Part shown: positions 37,764 through 45,622 of the stretch, one piece after another
Layout: each line of letters begins with the position of its first letter
Numbering within the stretch: the stretch's first letter is position 1
Assembly: GCA_963782475.1 (NCBI GenBank)
Contig: CAWAJW010000016.1
Span: 434,001 to 498,000, forward strand
Source of the DNA: CAVQBP01 sp963782475
GTDB taxonomy: Bacteria; Bacteroidota; Ignavibacteria; Ignavibacteriales; Ignavibacteriaceae
Length of the DNA stretch: 64,000 nt
Reading direction: 5' to 3'
Translations under genes and position numbers: made by a program
The notes under the pieces: model-generated
Told to the model about the DNA's origin: nothing
The model's input: only the letters and a program-made list of their open reading frames with translations
The model's database searches: none

Positions 37764-40512
37764 TTCATCTTTCGGTTTTACAGCAGCTTTTGAGGTTGTA
37801 GACTATCTATCAAAACTGGGCATTTCGGATATTTATGCCTCTCCAATCTTTATGGCCAAAAAAGACAGCATGCATGGTTATGATATCGTAGAACCAAATC
37901 AGCTTAATCCGCAGTTAGGGACAGATGAAGAATTTAATTTACTGATTGATAAAGTAAAAGGATTTGGTATGAATTGGCTGCAGGATTTTGTACCTAACCA
38001 TATGGCTTACGATAAACAAAATAGAATGCTTGTTGATCTTCTTGAGAATGGACCCAATTCAGGCTATATTAATTTTTTCGATATTGACTGGAATCATCAT
38101 CATGCCGGGATGAAGGGAAGAGTGCTTGCTCCTTTCCTCGGAAAATTTTACCCGGAAGCACTTGAAAATGGTGAGATAAAATTAAATTATGACGACGACG
38201 GTTTAAGTATTAATTATTACCAAGTACGCCTTCCGATTAAAATAGAATCATATGCAGATGTTTTTTCGTTCAGGCTTGAAAAGCTAAGGAATAAGCTCGG
38301 AAGAAACGATCCTGATTTTATCAGGTATATGGGCGCTTTGTTTGCAATAAAATCTCTGCCGACCGCAGAGGAGATGGAGGAACGGTATAATCAGATTAAA
38401 TTTATTAAAGGCATCCTCTGGGAATTATATACTAACAGCAACAGCATTAAAGATTTTACAGATGAAAATCTCAAAATATTTAACGGCATCAAAGGCATGT
38501 CTGAAAGTTTTGATTTACTGGATAATTTATTATCACAGCAAAATTTCAGGATCTCTTTTTGGAAAGTCGCTAATGAAGAAATAAACTACAGGAGATTTTT
38601 TAATGTTAATGAGCTGATATCTCTTCGGGTTGAAAATGAAGATGTTTTTAACAGGATCCATTCACTTGTTTTTAAGCTGGTTAAAGAAGAAAAGGTTTCA
38701 GGTTTAAGGATTGACCATATTGACGGTCTTTATGATCCTTCCGATTATTTAAGAAATGTTCGTGAAAGGACTAAGGATATTTATCTGGTAGTTGAAAAGA
38801 TTTTAGATCTTGAAGAAAATCTACCAGTCTTTTGGCCGGTTCAAGGTACCACAGGATATGATTATCTAAATATTTTAAATGAAATATTTTGTCAAAGAAG
38901 CAGTAGCAACAGGTTTACAACTTTCTACAATAAATTTACCGGGCAAAATAAAACATATGAACAGATTGTAATTGAGAAGAAAAAATTAATAATTCAAACC
39001 AGAATGGCCGGAGATGTGGAAAACTTAGCCATTCTTATTGAAGAAATTTCAAGTGAAGACAGGTTCGGTGTTGATGTTACTTTGCATGGAATTAAGGAAG
39101 CCCTGGAAGAAATTCTTACACATTTCCCTATTTACAGAACTTATGTAAGCGGTAATAAGAATAGAAAGACAGACAAAAAATATCTCTCGGAGGTAATTGA
39201 AAAAGTTAAAAATGATAATCAATTGTTATCAAAGGAATTTCAGTACATCGGAAGTCTGTTAACTAAAGATTACAGTGAAAAATTTACGCTTGAGCAGAAA
39301 GATAAATCGTTAAATTTTTTAATGAAGTTCCAGCAGCTGACAGGTCCGATTATAGCAAAAGGTTTTGAGGATACTGTACTATATGTTTTTAACAGGTTAA
39401 TTTCACTAAATGAGGTTGGCAGCAGTCCGAATAAATTTGGAATTTCATTAACTGAATTTTACAGCTTTAACAAGAAAAGGTTTTCAAATTGGCGTTATAC
39501 AATTAATACAACTTCGACCCATGATACTAAAAGAGGAGAGGATGTTAGAGCAAGGATAAATGTTTTATCGGAAATTCCTGAAGAATGGATAAAGAAGGTC
39601 AGGTTATGGAATAAGATCAATAATAAATTTAAAAAACATAAGGATGGTTATTTAATACCCGATAAAAACCTGGAGTATTTTATTTACCAAACAATCATTG
39701 GCTCATATCCTTTTAGTATTGAAAATAATGAGAATTATCTTCAAAGAATAAAGCAGTACTTAATTAAATGCATGCGTGAAGCTAAAGAGCACTCCTCGTG
39801 GACAAAACCTGATACAGAGTATGAATCTTCCGCACTTAATTTTCTTGAGAATGTGTTAGATATGAATAGTGAATTTTATGAAGATTTTATAACCTTTCAA
39901 AAAAAGATAGCGTTCTTTGGAGTATATAATTCTTTGTCGCAGACCTTAATTAAAATTGCATCTCCCGGTATTCCGGATTTTTACCAGGGGACTGAATTGT
40001 GGGATTTATTTTTAGTTGATCCGGATAACCGCCAGCCCGTTGATTACAGCTTAAGAAAAAAATACCTTAATGAAATTATGGAGCAGGATAAAAAAGAAAA
40101 AATAAATTATCTGCAGAACTTATTAATGAATCCTTCTGACGGTAAAATAAAATTATACATGACTTATAAATCTCTTCAAATCAGGAATGAAAACGAGGAA
40201 ATTTTTAATGAAGGGAATTTTATTCCAATCGAAACCGGAGGGGAATTCAAGGATAATATTATTGCATTTGCGAGGAATTTTGAGGATAATTTTGTAATAA
40301 CTATTGCTCCAAGATTTCTTACCTCTTTAGTTGAAGTAAATTCATTACCTATTGGTGCTGACATCTGGAAAGATACATATATTAATTTGAATAAATTTAA
40401 TTCGGTCGAATTAATTAATAATCTAACCGGTGAAAAATTTGAAAGTGGGGAGAGATTATTAGTAGGTAAATTATTAAAAAACTTTCCTTTCGGTTTAATT
40501 GTAAAGAGCTAA
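37726..40512 (+). CDS. treY: Malto-oligosyltrehalose synthase
   Basis: GH13 enzyme that turns the reducing-end alpha-1,4 bond of a malto-oligosaccharide into a trehalose bond. The 928-residue protein is intact. It begins with the family hallmark IPKSTYRLQFNSSFGF and keeps the catalytic Asp in GLRIDHIDGLYD (about 329), Glu in LVVEKILDLEE (about 357) and Asp in TSTHDTKRGEDVRAR (about 601). The start overlaps the upstream GH57 frame by 38 bp, which suggests translational coupling. With TreZ it makes trehalose from glycogen-like glucans. The debranching enzyme TreX is not in the window. Confidence 0.95.
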   Translation: MHIPKSTYRLQFNSSFGFTAAFEVVDYLSKLGISDIYASPIFMAKKDSMHGYDIVEPNQLNPQLGTDEEFNLLIDKVKGFGMNWLQDFVPNHMAYDKQNRMLVDLLENGPNSGYINFFDIDWNHHHAGMKGRVLAPFLGKFYPEALENGEIKLNYDDDGLSINYYQVRLPIKIESYADVFSFRLEKLRNKLGRNDPDFIRYMGALFAIKSLPTAEEMEERYNQIKFIKGILWELYTNSNSIKDFTDENLKIFNGIKGMSESFDLLDNLLSQQNFRISFWKVANEEINYRRFFNVNELISLRVENEDVFNRIHSLVFKLVKEEKVSGLRIDHIDGLYDPSDYLRNVRERTKDIYLVVEKILDLEENLPVFWPVQGTTGYDYLNILNEIFCQRSSSNRFTTFYNKFTGQNKTYEQIVIEKKKLIIQTRMAGDVENLAILIEEISSEDRFGVDVTLHGIKEALEEILTHFPIYRTYVSGNKNRKTDKKYLSEVIEKVKNDNQLLSKEFQYIGSLLTKDYSEKFTLEQKDKSLNFLMKFQQLTGPIIAKGFEDTVLYVFNRLISLNEVGSSPNKFGISLTEFYSFNKKRFSNWRYTINTTSTHDTKRGEDVRARINVLSEIPEEWIKKVRLWNKINNKFKKHKDGYLIPDKNLEYFIYQTIIGSYPFSIENNENYLQRIKQYLIKCMREAKEHSSWTKPDTEYESSALNFLENVLDMNSEFYEDFITFQKKIAFFGVYNSLSQTLIKIASPGIPDFYQGTELWDLFLVDPDNRQPVDYSLRKKYLNEIMEQDKKEKINYLQNLLMNPSDGKIKLYMTYKSLQIRNENEEIFNEGNFIPIETGGEFKDNIIAFARNFEDNFVITIAPRFLTSLVEVNSLPIGADIWKDTYINLNKFNSVELINNLTGEKFESGERLLVGKLLKNFPFGLIVKS

Positions 40513-40597
40513 TCAGTCAAAAATCCTGTATTAAAGAAGAATCTTTTTATATTTTACTATAAACAACAGCCGATCAAAAATCTCCAGCAAACTATAA

Positions 40598-41704
40598 CTA
40601 TACAGAATCCCATTCTATGATTGTTTTTATTCCATCGGACGAAGCTACTCCGAATGCTTCTGAAAATTTATTAAAGGTGAATTTATCGGTAATAATTTTT
40701 CCGATTGTACCTTTCCACTTTAATTCTGCCTTTTGAAGATCACTTATTGCCATATCATAATGATGCAGGCTTGCATTTACACTTCCGAGCCAAACATGGT
40801 TCATTAATACCATTTTTCTTATTAACTCATCACCCAGGATATTTACAGGTCTGTTTCCGCCTGGTATGCCGGATAGAACATAAATTCCATTTATTCCAAT
40901 TGTATCAAGTAATTGGAATTCAAGCTTTGTTATTCCTGCTGCTTCCAATACAAAATCCATATCGCCGTACTTTTCGTCAATCTCTGTAGTCTTGATTTCT
41001 CTTCCGTCAATATATTTTCCGCCTATTTCTTTTAAAAGTGAGGGGCGTTTAGAATTCTCATCTACTATATCAAGACCGTAAACTTCAGCATCTTTTAGTC
41101 TTAAAGCAATTGCTGATAACAAACCTACAGGTCCAAGCCCTGCAACAAGTGCTTTTTTTCCTTTAAGCCATGATGAAGCTTTTGCGCCGGGTATCCTGGC
41201 TTCCTGTATTAACAAAGAATCATCAATTGCTTTTTCAATTACCGACATAGGCTCGGTGAGAACACCAATAGATGAAATTTCTTCAGGAACTTTGACTATA
41301 TATTTTTCACTATCGACGACAAACTCAGCCTGGTAACCATGCAAAGCTTTTATGCCTCGCTCCTTATACCGCCCTGTATAGCACATGTCGCTGCGTCCAT
41401 TTAAACATGGATAGCATTCACCGCATCCTCTCCTAACAATAAATAAGGCAAAATCACCTTTTTTTACTTTAGAAACATCCCTGCCTGTTTCGACTACTTT
41501 CCCGAACATTTCATGACCAATAATAAGATGGTCCTGATTTAAAGGTGCATCGGCTCTTCCTCCTTCAACTTCTTCACGGTCGGTACCGCAGATACCAACC
41601 TGTAATACTTTTAATTTGACTTCGTCAGGAAATTGGATCTGCGGTTCATCTACATCAATTAGTCTTAAATTTCCTTTACCGGGTGTTATAGATAATGCTT
41701 TCAT
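40598..41704 (-). CDS. Glucose 1-dehydrogenase-type zinc alcohol dehydrogenase
   Basis: A 368-residue medium-chain dehydrogenase of the glucose-dehydrogenase subgroup (as in thermoacidophilic archaea). Catalytic-zinc region: GICGTDREEVEGG and LIIGHEMFGKVVE. Structural zinc cysteines: CGECYPCLNGRSDMC. The NAD(P) fold is marked by AGLGPVGLLSAIALRL, and the C-terminal glucose-dehydrogenase domain follows. It begins 4 bp after the upstream SDR gene. It probably oxidises glucose set free by the neighbouring GH15 enzyme to gluconolactone; other aldoses are possible. Confidence 0.85.
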   Translation of the reverse strand: MKALSITPGKGNLRLIDVDEPQIQFPDEVKLKVLQVGICGTDREEVEGGRADAPLNQDHLIIGHEMFGKVVETGRDVSKVKKGDFALFIVRRGCGECYPCLNGRSDMCYTGRYKERGIKALHGYQAEFVVDSEKYIVKVPEEISSIGVLTEPMSVIEKAIDDSLLIQEARIPGAKASSWLKGKKALVAGLGPVGLLSAIALRLKDAEVYGLDIVDENSKRPSLLKEIGGKYIDGREIKTTEIDEKYGDMDFVLEAAGITKLEFQLLDTIGINGIYVLSGIPGGNRPVNILGDELIRKMVLMNHVWLGSVNASLHHYDMAISDLQKAELKWKGTIGKIITDKFTFNKFSEAFGVASSDGIKTIIEWDSV

Positions 41705-41708
41705 TTTA

Positions 41709-42707
41709 TTAATCTTTGTTTAATAATAATAAACCAGCTCCTATTGCAACAATACTTGAAAGTACAATTCCGATTAATCCTTTGTTTTCTGTTGCCCAGA
41801 GCTGCGGACTTTCGTTCCTTGATCTATTGCTGAAATGCCCGTGAGCACCGTAATCGCCGGAAAGAGGCTTCCAGAGATTATCAGGCTGATCAGGGTCTTT
41901 CGGTTCATCAGTCTGCTGACTGCTGTAGCCGTTATCAGCCAGATAATGATCTAAAAATCCCGGCATTATTTTATTTCCTAATATTGTCTGAACTGCAGAC
42001 ATACCTACAAAAATTTCTCTTCTATTATGATGAGCCGCATAATAAATTGCCTGTGCCGGAATTTCCGGTTCATAAATAGGGGGAACCGGCTGAGGTTTCT
42101 TTGACAGTTTGTTTCTTACCCAAATAAATTGTGGAGTATTAACTGCAGGGAGCTGCACCATAGTTAAACGGACGTTGCTTTTATCGTGGATCAATTCACT
42201 GCGCAGTGAATTTGTAAATCCCCTTATTCCATGTTTTGCGCCGCAGTAGGCTGACTGCAGCGGGATACTCCTGTAAGATAAGGCTGAACCCACCTGCACT
42301 ATTGAACCTTTATCTCTTGGGAGCATTCTCCTTAACGCTGCCATAGTTCCATAAACAGTACCCAGGTATGTTACTTCAGTTACTCGGTGAAATTCCTTTT
42401 CAGTAATATTTTTAACTGGCGCGAAGACTGAGGTCATCGCATCATTTATCCATATATCGATTGGTCCGAATTCTTCTTCGACTTTTTTTGCCGCATCTTC
42501 CACCTGTTCCCATCTTGCTACATCGGTTGGGATTGCAACGGCTTTACCCCCTGCATCTTCAACTTCTTTTTTAGTGCTTTCAAGAGCTTCCTGACCGCGT
42601 GCGAGAAGCCCGATATGTGCTCCTTCTTTTGCAAATCTTCTAACGGTAGCTCGTCCAACACCGGCTGTTGCACCCGTTATAACAACTACTTCTTGATTAT
42701 TTTCCAT
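41709..42707 (-). CDS. Short-chain dehydrogenase with a C-terminal membrane tail
   Basis: A 332-residue classical-type SDR. The cofactor motif TGATAGVGRA sits at residues 11-20 and the catalytic Ser/Tyr/Lys are in GSALSYRSIPLQSAYCGAK. It is unusually long because of a C-terminal extension with a polar linker (DEPKDPDQPDNLWKP) and a final transmembrane helix (IGIVLSSIVAIGAGLLLL). SDRs of this tailed type recur beside GH15 and stress genes in other bacteria. The substrate is unknown. It is co-directional with the glucose dehydrogenase, only 4 bp away. Confidence 0.82.
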   Translation of the reverse strand: MENNQEVVVITGATAGVGRATVRRFAKEGAHIGLLARGQEALESTKKEVEDAGGKAVAIPTDVARWEQVEDAAKKVEEEFGPIDIWINDAMTSVFAPVKNITEKEFHRVTEVTYLGTVYGTMAALRRMLPRDKGSIVQVGSALSYRSIPLQSAYCGAKHGIRGFTNSLRSELIHDKSNVRLTMVQLPAVNTPQFIWVRNKLSKKPQPVPPIYEPEIPAQAIYYAAHHNRREIFVGMSAVQTILGNKIMPGFLDHYLADNGYSSQQTDEPKDPDQPDNLWKPLSGDYGAHGHFSNRSRNESPQLWATENKGLIGIVLSSIVAIGAGLLLLNKD

Positions 42708-42795
42708 ATTTAACTCTTTCTTTTCATTATTTTCTTAATCTTAATCCATAATCTTAGAGTAAGATTAAAGATATTTATGATTTTCCATCTTTTAA

Positions 42796-44649
42796 CTAGT
42801 AATAAAATTGTTTATAATCTTCATCACTACTTACATTTCTTTGATTACTTAACTGCCTGTCTAAATTTAATGCTGCGCTTATCATTCCGAGATGTGTAAA
42901 TGCCTGCGGGAAATTACCAAGCGCTTCACCCTGTTCACCCAGCTGTTCTGAGAATAATCCGAGGTGATTCGCATATCCCATCATCTTCTCAAAAAATAAT
43001 CTTGCTTTTTGAAGCTGGCCGGACCGTGATAAACATTCAATATACCAGAAAGTGCACATGGAAAATGTTCCTTCGCCGGTTTTTAATCCATCGGATGCAG
43101 CTTCTTTAAATCTATACCTGTACACTAAAGAATCGGAGACAAGATCATGTTCAATTGTTTTTAAAGTTGAAAGCCACCTCGGATCTTTTGGACTAATAAA
43201 CCGGATGAGCGGCATAAGCAAAGTTGCGGCATCAACAGTATCTGCATTTTTATATTGGGTAAAAGTTTTTCTTTTATCATTCCAGAATTCAATAAAAATA
43301 TCATTGAAAATTTTATCTCTTTCTTCTCTCCATTTTGAAGGATATGGAAAGGAGCTCATTTCAGCTAAGCGAACAGCTCTATCCAGTGAAACCCAGCACA
43401 TAAACCTCGAATATAAGAAATGCCTTTTACCGCCTCTTACCTCCCATATTCCCTCGTCCTTTTCATTCCAATTACATGATATCCAGTTTATCTGTTTAGT
43501 AATGTCGGTCCAGAAATCATGGGAAATACGGTTGCCATATTTATTATATAAATAAACCGAATCCATTAGCTCGCCATAGATATCAAGCTGGAGCTGGTTA
43601 TTTGCGTTATTTCCGATCCTGACAGGAGAAGCTTTTTTATAGCCTTCAAGATTTGAAAGGACAATTTCATCCGGAACATTTTTCCCGTCTATAGTATACA
43701 TCAATCCAAGGTTGCCGGCATCCCCTATATCTTCACATTTTTTTTCAACCCATTTCATAAACTGTTCCGCCTCTTTAGTATATCCAAGGTTTAGAAAAGC
43801 ATAAATAGTAAATGAAGCATCTCTAATCCATGTATATCTATAGTCCCAATTTCTTGTCCCGCCAATATATTCCGGTAAACCAAAGGTAGGCGAAGCGATA
43901 ATAGAACCATAATCATAAGAAGTAAGCAATTTAAGAACCAGGGCAGAACGGTTAACTGCTTCTCTCCATCTTCCTTTATAATGTGAAGCATCAATCCAGC
44001 TTTTCCAATAATTCATCGTTTCATAAAGCTTATTAGTAACTAAATCGGACAGGTTAAAATCGAATGGCTTTCCATCTTTAACAAGCTCCAGAATGAAATC
44101 AGCGCTTTCTCCCGGCTTTAAAGTAAATTCAGCAAAGCCATCCCCATTTTTAATTTCCAGCTTGACGTTGCTTTTCAGCCTTAAGACCGTATGGTCTTCT
44201 CCTTCACTTTCAAATATAATAGAATTATTATGCATATTAGCTTTATGTTCTGAACGGGCATAATTGAATCTGGGTTTGCAGTTCATACAATAACGAAGTT
44301 CACCCTTAATATTTGTTATTCTTCTCATTAAAATTTTACCTTCGTACATATCTTCGACCGGCATAAAATCAGTTAATTCGCTGATGCCGTTTTGTGAAAG
44401 GAACCTTGTCAGAAGAACATTTGTATCCGGTATATAAAGCTGCTTATTTTTTGAATCCTGTATTAATGGATTAATTTGAAAACAGCCGCCTCTATTTATA
44501 TCAAGTAGCGCGGCAAATATTGTAGGTGAATCAAAGAACGGGAAGCACATATAATCTATTGATCCGTTTAAACCTACCAAAGCCACGGTGTTAAGATCTC
44601 CAATAACTCCATAATTTTCTATGGGTTGATAATCACTCACAATTTTCAC
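42796..44649 (-). CDS. GH15-family glucoamylase or trehalase-like enzyme
   Basis: A 617-residue cytoplasmic GH15 protein. The N-terminal beta domain starts with the usual YQPIENYGVIGDLNTVALVG. The alpha/alpha-barrel has GGTRNWDYRYTWIRDAS near residue 262, GEGTFSMCTFW (catalytic Glu) near 525, and LFSEQLGEQGEALGNFPQAF (second catalytic Glu) near 572. Members of this group hydrolyse alpha-glucans or trehalose. The setting among trehalose genes and a glucose dehydrogenase fits either. The GTG start is the family-consistent one, with only a weak ribosome site. Confidence 0.87.
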   Translation of the reverse strand: MKIVSDYQPIENYGVIGDLNTVALVGLNGSIDYMCFPFFDSPTIFAALLDINRGGCFQINPLIQDSKNKQLYIPDTNVLLTRFLSQNGISELTDFMPVEDMYEGKILMRRITNIKGELRYCMNCKPRFNYARSEHKANMHNNSIIFESEGEDHTVLRLKSNVKLEIKNGDGFAEFTLKPGESADFILELVKDGKPFDFNLSDLVTNKLYETMNYWKSWIDASHYKGRWREAVNRSALVLKLLTSYDYGSIIASPTFGLPEYIGGTRNWDYRYTWIRDASFTIYAFLNLGYTKEAEQFMKWVEKKCEDIGDAGNLGLMYTIDGKNVPDEIVLSNLEGYKKASPVRIGNNANNQLQLDIYGELMDSVYLYNKYGNRISHDFWTDITKQINWISCNWNEKDEGIWEVRGGKRHFLYSRFMCWVSLDRAVRLAEMSSFPYPSKWREERDKIFNDIFIEFWNDKRKTFTQYKNADTVDAATLLMPLIRFISPKDPRWLSTLKTIEHDLVSDSLVYRYRFKEAASDGLKTGEGTFSMCTFWYIECLSRSGQLQKARLFFEKMMGYANHLGLFSEQLGEQGEALGNFPQAFTHLGMISAALNLDRQLSNQRNVSSDEDYKQFYY

Positions 44650-44669
44650 TCTTTTTTTTTCTTAAAAAT

Positions 44670-45047
44670 TTATTCGACCGGATAAGCCAAAGTTGAAATA
44701 AGTGCATTTTCAGCCTGCCTTGAATCCAGTCTTGTATGCTGAACTACAACCGGTACATTCGAACTAATAACGCTTGAATAGTTGGTGTTCTTAGGTACCG
44801 GTTCCGGGTCTTTTAAATTATTAAACCTTATATGTTTTGTCCTTTTGGGAGGAATAGCAATTTTATAAGGGCCAATCGGATTTTTATCTTCAAAGAAAAT
44901 TGTAATCTCAACGTGTGCCTCTTCATCAGAAGTATTTAAAATGCAGGCAGCTTCATGACTTACCATCTCGGGTTTCGGTCCGTTACTCCAATCCGGAATG
45001 TAGCCTTCGGGAATAGCCCATATCTTTTTACCTATTTCTTTCAACAT
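44670..45047 (-). CDS. ASRT-family (sensory rhodopsin transducer-like) small protein
   Basis: A 125-residue protein of the Anabaena sensory rhodopsin transducer family, a small jelly-roll fold that forms tetramers. Family motifs seen: GKKIWAIPEGYIPDWSNG at the start, MVSHEAACILNTSDEEAHVEI in the middle, and VVVQHTRLDSRQAENALIST at the end. No rhodopsin gene is in the window. The family has been proposed to bind small molecules, possibly sugars, and this gene lies 20 bp upstream of the GH15 gene. A sugar-linked sensory or regulatory role is therefore plausible but not proven. Confidence 0.87.
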   Translation of the reverse strand: MLKEIGKKIWAIPEGYIPDWSNGPKPEMVSHEAACILNTSDEEAHVEITIFFEDKNPIGPYKIAIPPKRTKHIRFNNLKDPEPVPKNTNYSSVISSNVPVVVQHTRLDSRQAENALISTLAYPVE

Positions 45048-45179
45048 ATTTATTTACTCCGCTTATAGAAACATCTAAATCTAATATCAATTGTATTTTA
45101 ATGAATTATTAATAATCCGGTTAATTAATCAGTCTGATAGGATTTAAAAATCTCTTATATTAATAGTCTTCAGCAATTA

Positions 45180-45611
45180 TTAAAAATTAATTAACGGCAG
45201 TTTGTATTCATCATTGTATAACCTTCTTAAATAATTTGGAGTTTCAACAACAATAACCTCAAGGGTCGGCCGTACAAATGCAGCTAATAGATGACCGCCG
45301 TGTGCGGTACCATCCCGCTTTCCTACAACAACATGAGAATGAACTTTATGTACTTCTTTATATAAAGCGATATTCCCAATCATTGATAATACTTCAACCT
45401 GTTCATTAATTTTATTTTTAATGTAATCTTTTTTATCTAAATCAAAATATCCCAGTGTAACATCTTTAAAAGCTCCGATAGCTGTAAAACTGGCGCCGGT
45501 GAGATTTAATTCTTTTGCAAATTCACCTATAATTTTTACGGGATTATCGCCGGTTTCAAAAATCAGGGCAAAAGTTCTTTCGCCATTTTCATTTAGAATC
45601 TTGGATTTCAT
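45180..45611 (-). CDS. PPC-domain (DUF296) protein
   Basis: A 143-residue protein consisting of one PPC/DUF296 domain, known from plant AT-hook proteins and from bacterial single-domain forms of unclear function. The metal-binding residues are visible in VHSHVVVGKRDG and AHGGHLLAAFVRPTLEVIVVE. The bacterial forms form trimers. It lies 12 bp downstream of the FAD/Fe-S oxidase gene, so it is probably in the same transcript. The function is unknown. Confidence 0.83.
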   Translation of the reverse strand: MKSKILNENGERTFALIFETGDNPVKIIGEFAKELNLTGASFTAIGAFKDVTLGYFDLDKKDYIKNKINEQVEVLSMIGNIALYKEVHKVHSHVVVGKRDGTAHGGHLLAAFVRPTLEVIVVETPNYLRRLYNDEYKLPLINF

Positions 45612-45622
45612 TTCTTTCTCTT

